Positions 35,206 through 46,262 are shown, counted from the stretch's first letter. The stretch is 64,000 nt of DNA from Planctomycetota bacterium (GCA_027623235.1 JAQBVJ010000022.1:1-64000), one strand, 5' to 3'. Translations and numbers: made by a program. The notes: generated by a model from the sequence alone, not told the origin.

Positions 35206-36525
35206 ATGATCAACCGCAGAAATATGCTTCAGGGAATGGCGGCCGGTGTCGGCGCTGCATTTGGTGCTTCGCTCCTTCCCCGCCAGGCGTCTGCCGCATC
35301 GTCACAGAGTGGCAGCCCGAAGCGGATCGTCTTCTTCATGCAGAACCAGGGCTTCGACCCGGCGACCTGCATTCCGACGGGAATGACCAGCAGCGGCTCG
35401 CTGGCGAAAGCCAAACTTCCTGAACCCATCGAGGCACTCGAGCCGTTCAAGGAACGACTGCACATCATCAACGGGCTGCACGGCATCCACACCAGTCCCT
35501 CGCACAGCGCGTTCTTCGGCGCGCTGGGCGGGTATCGCGGCAGTGATGGTGTGCCGCCCAGTGCGTCGACGATCGATTATGAACTGAGCAAGGCTCTGCC
35601 GCAGACGTTGCTGCCTCATCTGTGCATCGGCATGGACTCAATTGAGAACATGAGGACCAAGCCAACGATCGCGAACCTGTCCGCCAGCGGTGCCGGGCAG
35701 CCGATCTTCATGTATTCGAATCCGAATCAGCTTTACCAGATGCTGTACGGTGGCATTTCCACGGGCGACATTCGACGCCAGCACGAAGCGCGATCGGGTG
35801 TGTTAAGTCAGATCGAACAGATGGCCGCTGCAAAGGGCCGATCGCTGCCGATCGCGGACCAGCAGCGTTACGGTCAGTACGTTCAGGGATTCCGGGATGT
35901 CAACGGTCTTCGCGATCGCCTCGACACGGCCTCCGATCACCTGCGCAAATTCGCGCCCGCGGTCGATGAGCGATACACCAAACCAGAATTCGAAACCGAC
36001 TGGCACGATGTCCTGCTGGACCTCGGTATCTCGGCGCTCACGTCGGGCATCACCAACACGCTGACCATCGGTTCCGGGCGTGGTGAAATCTTCGGTGCCT
36101 GGAAGGGGCTGGGCATTGAGCAACAAGGGCACAACCTCGGGCACATGACGCAGCACGAGAATCCGATCTGGATCAAGATTCGTCAGTACAACAGCCGCAT
36201 GCTGGTGAGACTCATGGAATCGCTGGAGAGCGTGCCCGAAGGCAGTGGCACGATGATGGACCACACGCTCATCGTCTACACCAGCAACAACGCGGACAAA
36301 CAGCACACCAACGGTGCCAACTGGCCGGTCATGCTGCTGGGCAACTGCGATGGCATCTTCAAGACCGGCTGCTTCACGCAACTGGACGGCAAGCGTCCCA
36401 TTAACGCGTTGTACACGACACTTCTGCAAGTCGCCGGGCAGAATGTTGATCGATTCAATATGGACGACAAGCTGGCCAAAAAGTTCGACGCCGCTACCGG
36501 CCCGCTGAAGGAAGTGCTGGGATGA
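35206..36525 (+). CDS. DUF1552 family protein
   Basis: A 439-residue planctomycete-type protein with a Tat-like leader ([20 protein letters not shown] ...QASA). Motifs: [29 protein letters not shown]-like [15 protein letters not shown], and near the end [21 protein letters not shown]1552 proteins occur next to DUF1592 cytochrome-like proteins, as here; their biochemical role is unknown. ATG 35206 has GGAGAAG six bases ahead; an in-frame upstream start at 35149 lacks support. Its stop overlaps the DUF1592 start by four bases (ATGA). Confidence 0.93.
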   Translation: MINRRNMLQGMAAGVGAAFGASLLPRQASAASSQSGSPKRIVFFMQNQGFDPATCIPTGMTSSGSLAKAKLPEPIEALEPFKERLHIINGLHGIHTSPSHSAFFGALGGYRGSDGVPPSASTIDYELSKALPQTLLPHLCIGMDSIENMRTKPTIANLSASGAGQPIFMYSNPNQLYQMLYGGISTGDIRRQHEARSGVLSQIEQMAAAKGRSLPIADQQRYGQYVQGFRDVNGLRDRLDTASDHLRKFAPAVDERYTKPEFETDWHDVLLDLGISALTSGITNTLTIGSGRGEIFGAWKGLGIEQQGHNLGHMTQHENPIWIKIRQYNSRMLVRLMESLESVPEGSGTMMDHTLIVYTSNNADKQHTNGANWPVMLLGNCDGIFKTGCFTQLDGKRPINALYTTLLQVAGQNVDRFNMDDKLAKKFDAATGPLKEVLG

Positions 36526-39014
36526 ACACGGTCAGATTTGCCTGGGTTGTTTTGCTTTCGTGGGGCCTGCTGTCCGCAGCAAGTGCCGAGAATTACACGC
36601 CCGGCCAGAAAGTCACAAAGGACTACGACTCCTTCGCTAAATCGTTTCTTGCCAGCCACTGTGTGGACTGTCACGGCGAGACTGACCCGGAGGGCGGCCT
36701 CTCGCTCCATGACCTGGGACCAGTGGATGAAGTCAATGCCAGCACCTGGACGAGCGTGTGGGCGCAGGTGACCTTGAAGGAGATGCCGCCGAAGGATGCG
36801 GACCAGCCAAAGGTCGTGGAACGGCTGCAGTTTTCAGACTGGATCGTCGGTGAACTGACACGCGTCATGCGGGACAAAGGTGGATTCCGTGCCCATCTCG
36901 ATCCGAATAAGGGCAACTTCGTCGATCACGATCTGCTCTTCGGTTCGCTGCCAGACGGCATCAAGCTCGAACTGACATCATCGCCGGCACGTATCTGGCG
37001 CGTGACTCCTCAAGAACACATCACGCGTCTGAATGAACTAATCAACACGGAACCAAAGTTCGATCCGGAGAAGCCCGGCCTTCGAACGCATGGCGATGTC
37101 GTGCCCACCAACCACGGCGGTGAACTCAAGCTCTACTTCGGTACCGATCGCATCATCAAATGGCAAGGCGGGACCGTGGCCTATGCCACATCAGTCAAGA
37201 GCGTCCCCGTCGTTCTGTCTTCGGCACGCGCGCACGGGTTGAAAAACTATCCCGACTTCTACTCCGTCAACAGCGCGGAAGCGACGCAGATCATGGGCGT
37301 TGCGAACGACATCATTCGCTACATGGCCTACGGCCCGTTGAGTATCGCCAACCCGGAACAGATCACTGACGACCCCAACTCCTACAAGATGGAAGGTGAT
37401 ATCCGCGGCCTGCCGACTGCCCTCGTCTACAGCACGAAAGTCGTCCGACCGCTGACGCCGGTCTATGAGCTCATGAAAGAAGAGGGCGTCACTGACGAGC
37501 GTTTACGCGCCGCAGTAGACGACCTCTTCGAAACGCTGACCTTCCGGCCGCCGAGCGACGAAGAATCAGACGCCTACCTGGAAATCGTCAAACAATCTAT
37601 CGAGAAGCTCGGCAAGAAAGATGGCGTTGTCCTCGGACTGTCATCCCTCTTTCTCGATCGCGACGCGCTTTTCAGGCCGGAACTGGCCGAAAATGGCGAA
37701 CCGGATCAGCACGGTCGCGTCATGCTGCAGGACTGGGAACTCGGCCTGGCTGTCAATCACGCATTGCGATTCATCAAGCCGGACGAAGAACTGCGGAAGG
37801 CAATCGTCGAAGGGCGAATGCGGACCAGGCCGGATGTTAAACGCGAAGTCGAACGGATGCTGGCGGACGACAGCATCCGAAAGCCGCGCATTCTGCGTTT
37901 CTTCCGCGACTACTTCGACTACGACTCCGGTGGTTATATCTGCAAGGATTCGAAAGCGCTGGCGGATACGGGCGCGAGCACCAGGGGAACGTCGCATTAT
38001 CGCGCCATGTTCGATGCGACGGCGAGCACCGATCGCCTGATCGAACTCATCCTGCAGGAAGATAAGGATGTGCTCAAGCAGTTGCTGACCACTGACAAAG
38101 TCGTGGCCACCAGGACAGACAATGTCTATTTCGGCAGGAAACGCACCAAAGAAGAAATAGCACTGTCAGTCGCTGCGGCGAAGAAGGCCGCGGATGAGCA
38201 AAAGAAGAAAGAAGCGGCCGAGCTTGAGGCCTGGAAAAAGGCCAATCCGGGCAAGAAGCCACCGAAGTCTGAGAATCAGAAGCCAGCGAACGTCAATCAC
38301 AACGTGGCCGAGGCAAGACTGACGGGGCCGAAGGACTATGCCCGCGTGAGTCACCGCAGTTTCGGTAATGGCTCCATGAAACCAGAACGTGTCCTGGCGA
38401 CGGCCCCCAAGGGCCAGCGTCTGGGCATCCTGACTCATCCCAGTTGGCTCGTTTCACACTCCGATGCCATGGACAATCACGCGATCCTGCGTGGCCGATG
38501 GATTCGTGAGCGATTGCTGGGCGGCGGCATTCCCGACGTGCCGATCACCGTGGATGCGATGCTGCCGGATGAACCACACAACACTCTGCGTGAGCGCATG
38601 CGGGTCACAAGGGAAACCTATTGCTGGACGTGTCACCAGAAAATGGACCCGCTTGGTCTGCCGTTCGAGATGTACAACCACGCGGGCCTGTATCGAACAA
38701 CGGAACTCGACAACCCCGTCGATACCACGGGCGAGATCATTTATTCCGGCGACCCCGCACTCGACGGCAAAGTCGGCAATGCTCTGGAAATGATCGACAA
38801 GCTGGCACACAGCGAACGTGTCGAGCAGGTCTTCGTTCGCCACGCCTTCCGTTTCTGGATGGGCCGCAACGAGACGATCAGCGATGCCCCCGTCCTCCAG
38901 GACGCCTGGCACGCCTACCGGGACAGCGGCGGCAGTATGAAAGCACTGCTCACATCGCTGCTGACTTCCGATGCCTTTCTTTATCGCAAGGTGGAGTACG
39001 GCCGAGACCGTTAA
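36522..39014 (+). CDS. DUF1592/DUF1588 family cytochrome-like protein
   Basis: An 830-residue protein with a Sec signal peptide ([19 protein letters not shown]). A PSCyt-type heme-binding site CVDCH (C47-C50-H51) opens the mature part; a second Cxx[12 protein letters not shown] (about residue 701), lies in the DUF1588 part with [16 protein letters not shown]. The order DUF1587-like, DUF1592, DUF1588, DUF1585 is that of planctomycete proteins presumed to work with electron transfer. A Lys/Ala/Glu-rich stretch (about residues 555-590) is an insertion-like linker. The gene is translationally coupled with DUF1552 upstream. Confidence 0.92.
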   Translation: MNTVRFAWVVLLSWGLLSAASAENYTPGQKVTKDYDSFAKSFLASHCVDCHGETDPEGGLSLHDLGPVDEVNASTWTSVWAQVTLKEMPPKDADQPKVVERLQFSDWIVGELTRVMRDKGGFRAHLDPNKGNFVDHDLLFGSLPDGIKLELTSSPARIWRVTPQEHITRLNELINTEPKFDPEKPGLRTHGDVVPTNHGGELKLYFGTDRIIKWQGGTVAYATSVKSVPVVLSSARAHGLKNYPDFYSVNSAEATQIMGVANDIIRYMAYGPLSIANPEQITDDPNSYKMEGDIRGLPTALVYSTKVVRPLTPVYELMKEEGVTDERLRAAVDDLFETLTFRPPSDEESDAYLEIVKQSIEKLGKKDGVVLGLSSLFLDRDALFRPELAENGEPDQHGRVMLQDWELGLAVNHALRFIKPDEELRKAIVEGRMRTRPDVKREVERMLADDSIRKPRILRFFRDYFDYDSGGYICKDSKALADTGASTRGTSHYRAMFDATASTDRLIELILQEDKDVLKQLLTTDKVVATRTDNVYFGRKRTKEEIALSVAAAKKAADEQKKKEAAELEAWKKANPGKKPPKSENQKPANVNHNVAEARLTGPKDYARVSHRSFGNGSMKPERVLATAPKGQRLGILTHPSWLVSHSDAMDNHAILRGRWIRERLLGGGIPDVPITVDAMLPDEPHNTLRERMRVTRETYCWTCHQKMDPLGLPFEMYNHAGLYRTTELDNPVDTTGEIIYSGDPALDGKVGNALEMIDKLAHSERVEQVFVRHAFRFWMGRNETISDAPVLQDAWHAYRDSGGSMKALLTSLLTSDAFLYRKVEYGRDR

Positions 39015-39118
39015 CCGGCGAGCACGGCAATCGTCGGACACCGGCTGATTCAGGCACGGTTAATTCACGGGCCGCGCGAGCCCTGCTACGATCAGGACTC
39101 CCATCCACGGAGCCTGCC

Positions 39119-42100
39119 ATGTCGTCTGCCGGAACTCAATCTTTGAGAATTTGTGTCGCGTTGTGCGTGCTGACGGCCGTCGTCTCGAGCGACTTTTCAT
39201 GCCGGTTCGGGGAAAACGTCTTCGCAGCCGACTGGCCGATGTGGCGGCACGATGCGGCTCGGAGCGGAGCGACGAGTGCAGGCCTGCCGAAGGAACTGCA
39301 TCTGCAGTGGGCGCTGCATCTGCCGAAACCGATGCCAGCGTGGCCCGCGTCTCAACCGAAGCTCAACTTTGATCGGCAGTACGAACCGGTCGTCGCCGGA
39401 CAGCGGCTGCTGATCGGCTCGTCGGTCAGTGAGACAGTCGCCTCGTTTAATACCCGCACCGGGGAACGCGAGTGGGTGTTCTTTACGAACGGGCCAGTCC
39501 GGTTTGCTCCGGCGGTTGCGGGTGAGCGGGTTTACGTGACCAGCGATGACGGCTTTCTTTACTGCCTCGACCTGGCGACGGGGACGCAAATCTGGAAAGT
39601 GCACGGCGCGCCGTCGGAAAGGCAGGTCATCGGCAACGACCGGCTGATCTCGATGTGGCCGTGTCGAGGTGGCGTCGTTGTGAAAGACAAAGTCGCTTAT
39701 TTCGCCGCCGGCATCTGGCCCTCAATGGGGATTTTCATTCGAGCGGTCGACGCGGGAACCGGGAAGCCGCTGTGGACAAACAGCTCGACGGGCTCACGGT
39801 GGGTGAGGCATCCTCACGGAGCTGACGCGTTTGGATCGATCTCGCCGCAGGGTTACCTGGCGATCTCGGGCGACAGTCTGATCGTGTCAGGCGGACGCAC
39901 TTTGCCGGGTGTCTTCGACCTCAAGTCCGGCAAGCTTCGCCACTTCGAATTCGGCGGCAAGGGCGAAGGCGGTCACGAAGCGTTTTCGTCCGGCGACCTG
40001 ATGCACGTTCGCGGTGAGGCGTTCCGCATCAGCGACGGTCAGAGCGTCGGCAATGTTCCGGCCAGTTTCGTCGGGCGAGGCGTTGTCGGAGTGGTCGACT
40101 CCACGCTGTACGTCACCGACCCGAAAGGATCCGTCACAGAAGAAATCGTCAAAGACCGCAAAGGCAAAGAGGTCAAAAAGGTCACGTATAAGCCTCGTCG
40201 AAAAGAGAGCTTCAAACTTGACGGACCCTCCAAACGGGTGTTCCTGGAAGCTGGCGGGGAAGTCTTCGCGGCGGAACCTGGCCGGATTGCGGCTTATCGA
40301 TACAGCGAGTTTCCCGGCACGCTGAAGCCGCAGTGGGTTCGCTCAACGGACGCGCCCGGTTACAGTGAATCCGACAGTGAAGCGGTTGCGATGATCGCTG
40401 CGGACGATCGCCTGTTCGTCGTGATGAGCGACTCGCGGCTGCTGTGTTTCGGGCCGGAAAAAGTCGGCTCGCCTGGCGAGGTTCACTGGCAGACCGGCCC
40501 GAGCGACGGCGGATTCGAATCGGGCGCGGAGCATCTGCCGTTTCCCGTCGAGCAGTTTCCGTCGGGCTTCGCGGTCGCACTGGCTCCGCCGTCCGCAGAG
40601 ACGCTGAAAAAGCTGCTCAACGAAACGGAGCTGCGACTCGTCGCGTACCAGAGGCCGGATATCCGGCGTCCGGGATTCGATCCGGCGTTGTGGACTCACG
40701 ACAGCTACGGAGACCGGTTCACGTTTCGCGGAGGCAAGTTTCACTTCGCCGAACAGCCTTCGTATTTCGCGTCGCTGATCTTCTGCGACGTGAAGCAGCG
40801 TTACTCGCTGGGCGAGGTTCTGCAGGCGCTGTCGACTCTGCGGCCGTACGGTGGCGAGTGCTGGCTGGCGATGGAAAAATCCGACCACGATGCCATCGCC
40901 GCCGCTCTGGCGGAGCGTTCCGGAATTTTCGCGTCTGTCGTTGGCGAAATTGGCAAACAGGTCACGATCGCTCGGAACGGCGAGTGGACGGTAATTCGCC
41001 GCCCCGGACCGTTGCCCGACTCGGGAGCCTGGACGCACCAGTACGGCGACTCGGCCAACAGCGTCGTCTCAGCGGACGCGCGCGTGAAAGCGCCGCTGGG
41101 TCTATTGTGGTTTGGTGGACCGTCGAACGATCGCGTGCTGCCTCGCCACGGACACGGGCCCTCGCCCCAGATCTCCGGCGGCCGATTGTTTATCGAGGGC
41201 GCCGACATGCTTCGCTGCGTCGATGTCTACACCGGACGCGTCTGGTGGGAACGCGACCTGCCTGGCCTGGGCACTTACTACAACAACACGGCTCACCACC
41301 CCGGAGCCGGCGAGATCGGCAGCAACTACGTGTCGCTGGACGATCGCGTTTACGTCATCCACAAAGAAAAACTGCTCGCCCTGGACGCCGAGACCGGCGA
41401 GACGAAACACGAGTTCCAGCACGCAACCGTGCCGGGCGTTCGCGTCAAAGACGGCCGCTGGGGCATCGTTCTTGCCGAGGGCGATCTGCTGGTTACTGCT
41501 GCTTCGCCGGTCACATTTTTGCCTGACGAAAAGGAAGAGAAAGACGAAAAGAAGAAAGCGGCTGAGCTCGAAGCTGCAAAGAAAACGATTCAGCAGATCC
41601 CGCTGCTGCGCGATGTGCTCCTGGCGAGTGAGTATTCATCAGCCAGTCAGTTCCTGGCCGTCTTCGACCGGCACACCGGCGAATTTCATTGGGGCCGTCC
41701 TGCCGAGTTCAGTTTTCGCCACAACGCGATCTGTGTCGTGGGCGAGCGGCTTTTCTGCATCGACGCCTTCAGTCCCGCGAAGCTGGACGCCCTCAAACGA
41801 CGCGGCATTGAACCGGAAGGCAAGGCGAAGCTGCTGTGCCTGAACGCGAAAACGGGCGAGGAACTCTGGTCGACCGACGAAGATGTCTTCGGCACGTTCC
41901 TCAGCTACTCGCGCGAGCACGACATGCTCATTCAGGCGGGCAGCGCGTACCGCGACCGGGCGAAGGATGAGGTCGACACCGGGCTCGTTGCGTACGAGGG
42001 GAAAACCGGCAAGGTCGTCTGGAAAGATCTGAAGCTGAAGTACGGCGGGCCGCTGCTCATTCATCATGACCGACTGATCACGAATGGCGGCGGCGGGTTT

Positions 42101-43006
42101 GAGATCGACCTGAAAACCGGCAAGACGACCGGCTGGAAGTACTCGCGGATGTACGGCTGCAACACGGCCGTCGGCAGCGAGCACCTGTTGACGTTCCGTT
42201 CGGGAGCCGCCGGTTTCTGTGACCTCATGGGTGATTCCGGAACGGGGAATCTCGGCGGGTTCCGGTCCAGTTGCACGGCAAACCTCATCGCGGCCGACGG
42301 CGTTCTCAACGCGCCTGACTACACTCGAACCTGCAGTTGCGCGTACCAGCTGCAAACGTCACTCGCGTTGATCCACATGCCAGAGGCCGAGTCCTGGACG
42401 TTCGGCAACGAGGACTTTTTCGACGAGCCTCAAAAAGTCATGGCCATCAACATGGGAGGCCCTGGTGACCGTCGTGACAAAGAGGGCAACCTGTGGTTCG
42501 ACTTCCCGAGCGTCGGCGGGCCCGGTCCGACGCTCAACATCGAAACGGAACCGGCGAAACCAGAACGGTTTATTCAGCACACGTCGCTCGTGCAGAAAGA
42601 TGACCTCGACTGGCTTGGAGTGCCGAACTGGGTCGGAGCGTCCGGCCTGATCGGCGTTCGCAAAGTGCGTCTTCAGGTAGAACTGCCAGAGACAAAGAGC
42701 GTCGGCAATCGCGTGACCGTCAAGCTTGTGTTTGGTCTTCCTCCGGGAGAAACCTATGAATCGGAACCGCGAATCTTCTCGATTTCCGTGAACGGGGAAA
42801 TCGTGAAGGGCGAATTCAATCTCAACAAAGAGACACTCGGCCCGACTGGCTTCAAGCCTCCAGTCGGGTGGGGCACGAAGGCGGCTCAGGTTTCGACATC
42901 GCATACTTTGAAAAATGGCGAAAGCCAGATCGAGATTACCTTGACGCCGCAGGACGGCGGTCGTGAGACCGTCCTTTCCGGAATCGAAGTTTCCGTCGAC
43001 GAATGA
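39119..43006 (+). CDS. Very large secreted PQQ-type beta-propeller protein
   Basis: 1295 residues starting with a Sec leader (SLRICVALCVLTAVVSSDF). The mature part starts DWPMWRHDAARSGATSAGLP and holds two PQQ-type propeller regions (about 40-450 with LDLATGTQIWKVHG, and about 650-1060 with VDVYTGRVWWERDLPGLGTY and LNAKTGEELWSTDEDVFGT). Between them is a region of about 150 residues, and a Glu/Lys-rich helix (DEKEEKDEKKKAAELEAAKK) interrupts the second propeller. The C-terminus (about 1130-1295) is a beta domain resembling malectin-like modules in planctomycete proteins. ATG 39119 has GGAG seven bases ahead. Possibly cell-surface; no enzyme function is implied. Confidence 0.85.
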   Translation: MSSAGTQSLRICVALCVLTAVVSSDFSCRFGENVFAADWPMWRHDAARSGATSAGLPKELHLQWALHLPKPMPAWPASQPKLNFDRQYEPVVAGQRLLIGSSVSETVASFNTRTGEREWVFFTNGPVRFAPAVAGERVYVTSDDGFLYCLDLATGTQIWKVHGAPSERQVIGNDRLISMWPCRGGVVVKDKVAYFAAGIWPSMGIFIRAVDAGTGKPLWTNSSTGSRWVRHPHGADAFGSISPQGYLAISGDSLIVSGGRTLPGVFDLKSGKLRHFEFGGKGEGGHEAFSSGDLMHVRGEAFRISDGQSVGNVPASFVGRGVVGVVDSTLYVTDPKGSVTEEIVKDRKGKEVKKVTYKPRRKESFKLDGPSKRVFLEAGGEVFAAEPGRIAAYRYSEFPGTLKPQWVRSTDAPGYSESDSEAVAMIAADDRLFVVMSDSRLLCFGPEKVGSPGEVHWQTGPSDGGFESGAEHLPFPVEQFPSGFAVALAPPSAETLKKLLNETELRLVAYQRPDIRRPGFDPALWTHDSYGDRFTFRGGKFHFAEQPSYFASLIFCDVKQRYSLGEVLQALSTLRPYGGECWLAMEKSDHDAIAAALAERSGIFASVVGEIGKQVTIARNGEWTVIRRPGPLPDSGAWTHQYGDSANSVVSADARVKAPLGLLWFGGPSNDRVLPRHGHGPSPQISGGRLFIEGADMLRCVDVYTGRVWWERDLPGLGTYYNNTAHHPGAGEIGSNYVSLDDRVYVIHKEKLLALDAETGETKHEFQHATVPGVRVKDGRWGIVLAEGDLLVTAASPVTFLPDEKEEKDEKKKAAELEAAKKTIQQIPLLRDVLLASEYSSASQFLAVFDRHTGEFHWGRPAEFSFRHNAICVVGERLFCIDAFSPAKLDALKRRGIEPEGKAKLLCLNAKTGEELWSTDEDVFGTFLSYSREHDMLIQAGSAYRDRAKDEVDTGLVAYEGKTGKVVWKDLKLKYGGPLLIHHDRLITNGGGGFEIDLKTGKTTGWKYSRMYGCNTAVGSEHLLTFRSGAAGFCDLMGDSGTGNLGGFRSSCTANLIAADGVLNAPDYTRTCSCAYQLQTSLALIHMPEAESWTFGNEDFFDEPQKVMAINMGGPGDRRDKEGNLWFDFPSVGGPGPTLNIETEPAKPERFIQHTSLVQKDDLDWLGVPNWVGASGLIGVRKVRLQVELPETKSVGNRVTVKLVFGLPPGETYESEPRIFSISVNGEIVKGEFNLNKETLGPTGFKPPVGWGTKAAQVSTSHTLKNGESQIEITLTPQDGGRETVLSGIEVSVDE

Positions 43007-43173
43007 ATCTTCGGCGGGCCGCTCGCGTTTTTTGAAGTTGCGCGTCGAGGTGCGAATCCTCGGGCAGCCTGCTGGCCTCGTCGCGATCACGCCTCTACGA
43101 TGGCTGCTTCGAATTGCCAGATTTCAGACAGATTTCACGTCGGTTCGACCGACTTCGACTTCGGAGATTCTCG

Positions 43174-44670
43174 ATGAAACGTCGCTCGTTTTTTTCTGCC
43201 CTGCTCGTTGCCGTGTTTTCTTTACAACTCCCACTGGCGAGTGCCGCTGAGGGTGACAAGAAGCCTGACGAATCCTGGCAGGTCATCAACCTTTCCGGGC
43301 AGCGGGTTGGGTACGGTCGCGTTTCGACTCGCGAGATCACTCGCGATGGCAGCACCATCTTTGTCACCGAACATTCTGAGCGGCTCACGATCAAGCGGTT
43401 TGGCCAGACGTTGAGCATCGAAACGAAAACCCGGACCGAAGAAACTCCCGATGGAGTGCTGCTCAATTACGAATTTGTCATGAACAACCCGCCGGCTTCG
43501 AGCACAAAAACGATCGGCACAATTGATGGCCGCAAGCTGACAATCGTGTCCACGATCGCCGGGATCGAACGGACAAGGACGATCGACTTTGACCCCGCCA
43601 TGAAATCACCGGGTTACCAGGACCGGATGATTAAAGAGAATCCGCTCAAGACGGGTGAGACTCGCTCGTTCCAGATATTCCTGCCTGAATACGGCAAGCC
43701 GACGAACGTCAAAGTCAGCGCCGACGACATGCGCGAAGTCAAAGTTCACGATGGCTCGACGGCGAAACTGCTGAAAGTCCGCACGGCGATGACCATTGTT
43801 CCGGGTGTCGAAATTCGATCGTACATCGACAGCGAAGGCGAAACGCTCCGCACCGAGGCCGACCTCTTCGGCCTTCAAATGACCACGTTCAAAGTGTCGG
43901 AAGAAGAGGCGTTGAAGAAGCTCGCCGGGGCGGAACTGGATATCGCTGTCAACACGCTGGTCAAAGTGGCCAACCCGCCGGTCAACCTGCACTCGTCGAA
44001 AAAGGCGATTTACAGAATTACGACGAAAAGCAGGAACCCGGCCGAACTGCTTCCGGTGGGAGACACGCAGACCGTCCGCTCGCTGAGCGACGAGTCGGTT
44101 GAGTTGACGGTCACTGCGATTGCTCCGCCGAAAAATATTCAGCCGGCCACCGATCAGAAAGAGTTCATTAAGGAAACGAGCTTTCTGCAGACGAGTGACT
44201 TTCACGTGAAGGAACATGCCCGTAAAGCTGCGGCCGGTTCTGCGGACCCGGGCACGATTGCTTTGCGGATGGAGAAGTACGTCCACAAAGAACTCAAGAA
44301 GAAAAATTTCTCAACCGCGCTGGCGTCGGCGGCCGAGGTCGCGAAGCACCTTGAAGGCGACTGCACCGAACACGCGTGCCTTCTGGCGGCAATGCTGAGA
44401 ACGCACCGGATTCCGTCGCGAGTTGTTGTCGGCCTGGTTTACGCCGAGCGGTTCGGGGCGTTTGGCGGTCACATGTGGACCGAGGCCTGGCTCGACGGCA
44501 AGTGGGTTCCGCTCGACGGAACGCTGGGAGCCGGCGGAATCGGCGGCGGTCACATCAAGCTCGCCGATTCGGATCTGGGCGACGAAGGGCCAGCTCCAGT
44601 CACGTCGTTTCTGCCTCTGATGAATTTGCTCTCGAACGTGAAGATCGAGATCGTGCGGGTTGAGCAGTAG
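43174..44670 (+). CDS. Secreted transglutaminase-like cysteine protein
   Basis: A 498-residue protein with a Sec leader (KRRSFFSALLVAVFSLQLPL ASA). The C-terminal third is a transglutaminase-like domain with a full triad: Cys397 in GDCTEHACLLAAMLR, His433 in GGHMWTEAW, and Asp448 in VPLDGTLG. The N-terminal two thirds is a beta-rich region with no named domain. Such enzymes act as cysteine peptidases or crosslink/hydrolyse side-chain amides; the role is unknown. ATG 43174 is preceded by GGAG at a proper distance. It converges with an orphan Flp pilin gene. Confidence 0.88.
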   Translation: MKRRSFFSALLVAVFSLQLPLASAAEGDKKPDESWQVINLSGQRVGYGRVSTREITRDGSTIFVTEHSERLTIKRFGQTLSIETKTRTEETPDGVLLNYEFVMNNPPASSTKTIGTIDGRKLTIVSTIAGIERTRTIDFDPAMKSPGYQDRMIKENPLKTGETRSFQIFLPEYGKPTNVKVSADDMREVKVHDGSTAKLLKVRTAMTIVPGVEIRSYIDSEGETLRTEADLFGLQMTTFKVSEEEALKKLAGAELDIAVNTLVKVANPPVNLHSSKKAIYRITTKSRNPAELLPVGDTQTVRSLSDESVELTVTAIAPPKNIQPATDQKEFIKETSFLQTSDFHVKEHARKAAAGSADPGTIALRMEKYVHKELKKKNFSTALASAAEVAKHLEGDCTEHACLLAAMLRTHRIPSRVVVGLVYAERFGAFGGHMWTEAWLDGKWVPLDGTLGAGGIGGGHIKLADSDLGDEGPAPVTSFLPLMNLLSNVKIEIVRVEQ

Positions 44671-44701
44671 TCGCGTGGGTGCGCTTTCGAAGCGGCCTCA
44701 C

Positions 44702-44878
44702 TTACTTCGTGATTTCTGCTTCCGCTTCCTGATATCGGATCAGTGTGGCGTCACCGACCGCCCCGATCGCGGCGATGCAGACGAGCAGAATGAAGCCGAT
44801 CATGAAGCAGTACTCGACGGAAGTCGGGCCGTCTTCGCTTTTGAAAAATCGGCCGACAGATTGAATTGTTGTGTTCAT
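44702..44878 (-). CDS. Orphan Flp-family type IVb pilin
   Basis: A 58-residue prepilin that is easy to miss because of its size: MNTTIQSVGRFFKSEDGP, then TSVEYCFMIGFILLVCIAAI and GAVGDATLIRYQEAEAEITK. The DG|PTSVEY pattern (cleavage after Gly, Glu at +5, Tyr after it) and the following helix are diagnostic of Flp pilins. It stands alone, 23.6 kb from the Tad cluster and on the opposite strand, so it may be a minor or alternative pilin using the TadV peptidase at 14.2 kb. The start is ATG 44878; a weak AGGAA lies farther upstream. Confidence 0.88.
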   Translation of the reverse strand: MNTTIQSVGRFFKSEDGPTSVEYCFMIGFILLVCIAAIGAVGDATLIRYQEAEAEITK

Positions 44879-45356
44879 GTGGCACGTCTGTTCCTGCGGT
44901 CACGATAACGACCATTGACGCTTCCGAAAAAGTTAGGTCACGCTTCACAGTGGTGATCCAGCGAGGCCCTCATTCGTCGAATTCTGATCGCACCTATTCA
45001 AAGCGGCGTCGCTCTGGGTGGATTCGGCACGTGAGACGGTCGCAACCCGCAGGTCGTTCCTCCGCCAGCATGAGTTGTCATCACCCCTCTGCTGCGGCCG
45101 CAAACTTTACCCAGCCTGGCGGACCGGCATGTCTGTCAAGGGGCCTCGAATCGAGTGCAGGTTCTGCGGGTTCGTCAGGAGGTACTCAGAGTTCCGGATT
45201 TCGGGATTGAGACACGGCGGGCTGCGTGCCGCTTCAGACCGCACGATTCCGCGTCGATAGGAAGAACAAGGGCCGCGCGATGATTCTCTCACAGGATCGC
45301 GCCGAGGCTGTTGCCTCGCAGTTCTCTCCCCGTACGTAACGATTCTGAAAATTACT
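44879..45356. other. Spacer between the orphan pilin and the histidine kinase
   Basis: 478 bases. I find no gene that I can support and no long repeat. A short GAGGC-TGTT-GCCTC hairpin lies at about 45304-45317, close to the kinase start. Promoters of both divergent neighbours should be here. Confidence 0.4.
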
Positions 45357-46142
45357 ATGCCGTCTCACGAAGAAACGCAGCAGCGAATCGCCGAGCTGGA
45401 ACACCAGGTCGAGGAACTCAAAAACCAACTGCTGCAGTCACAGCGACTGGCCTCGGTCGGTCAGCTGTCGTCGTCGATCACTCACGAGTTCAACAATATC
45501 CTCACGACGGTGATCAATTACGCGAAGATGGGCCTCCGTCACAAGAACGATGCCACTCGTGAAAAATCGTTCGACCGGATTCTCTCGGCCGGTCAGCGAG
45601 CGGCAAAGCTGACGACAGGCGTGCTCTCTTACGCTCGAGCGAAGGGAGACCGTCGCGATGAGATCGACCTCGCCGAAGTCGTCGCCGATGTGCTGATTCT
45701 GGTTGAGAAAGATTTGCAGATGAACCGCGTCCGCCTGCAGACGGACATCCTTGGCAACCCGGTTTGCGAGGTCAACATTTCGCACGTCCAGCAGGTCCTC
45801 ATGAACATGATCGTCAACGCCCGCCAGGCGATGGCCGATGGCGGCAGGCTGTTCCTGACGGTGCGAGTCAGCGAGGACGGCACGATGGGTGAGATCGTCA
45901 TTCGCGACACCGGAGCCGGCATCGCGGCGGACGACATGCGGAAAATTTTCGAGCCGTTTTTCTCCACGAAGAAATCCGATGAGAACGGGCAGGGGGGGAC
46001 CGGTCTGGGTCTGGCCTTCTGCCGTGAGGTCATCGAGTCTCACAAAGGCCGCCTCCGCGTCGAAAGCACCATCGGCCAGGGAACGACCTTCACGCTGAAG
46101 CTGCCACTGGCCGTCTCGGCGAGCGGACGAAAATCAGCGTAG
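45357..46142 (+). CDS. Small cytoplasmic sensor histidine kinase
   Basis: A 261-residue kinase with no membrane segment. Residues 1-32 are a coiled coil (ETQQRIAELEHQVEELKNQL); the H-box is SSSITHEFNNILTTVINYAK with His43; the ATPase domain shows LMNMIVNARQAM (N box), RDTGAGIA (G1), FEPFFSTK (F box), and GTGLGLAFCREVIESHKG (G2). The short input region suggests signal input by a partner protein. No response regulator gene is in the window, so it is an orphan. Its relation to the divergent Flp pilin gene is open. Confidence 0.92.
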   Translation: MPSHEETQQRIAELEHQVEELKNQLLQSQRLASVGQLSSSITHEFNNILTTVINYAKMGLRHKNDATREKSFDRILSAGQRAAKLTTGVLSYARAKGDRRDEIDLAEVVADVLILVEKDLQMNRVRLQTDILGNPVCEVNISHVQQVLMNMIVNARQAMADGGRLFLTVRVSEDGTMGEIVIRDTGAGIAADDMRKIFEPFFSTKKSDENGQGGTGLGLAFCREVIESHKGRLRVESTIGQGTTFTLKLPLAVSASGRKSA

Positions 46143-46230
46143 CCGAATCAATTTATTAGCGGAGCGGCGCGAGCCGCCCGGTTTTGCATGGAAAAACTCG
46201 CTCGGACCGGACGGCTTACGCCGAGTCGCG
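46141..46230. repeat. Dispersed repeat, copy 2 (GCTCGGACCGGACGGCTT type)
   Basis: Carries TTAGCGGAGCGGCGCGAGCC, GCCGCCCGGTTT and GCTCGGACCGGACGGCTT (46200-46217) in the same order as 5384-5450. It begins immediately after the kinase stop codon. Confidence 0.75.
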
Positions 46231-46262
46231 ACTTTTCCAACGGGTAGAAAATTGCCATTCGG

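Noticed and set aside
45018-45260. Short frame containing CRFCGF in the pilin-kinase spacer
   Set aside because: A lone Cys pair in an Arg-rich frame; no second zinc-ribbon half and no ribosome-binding site.
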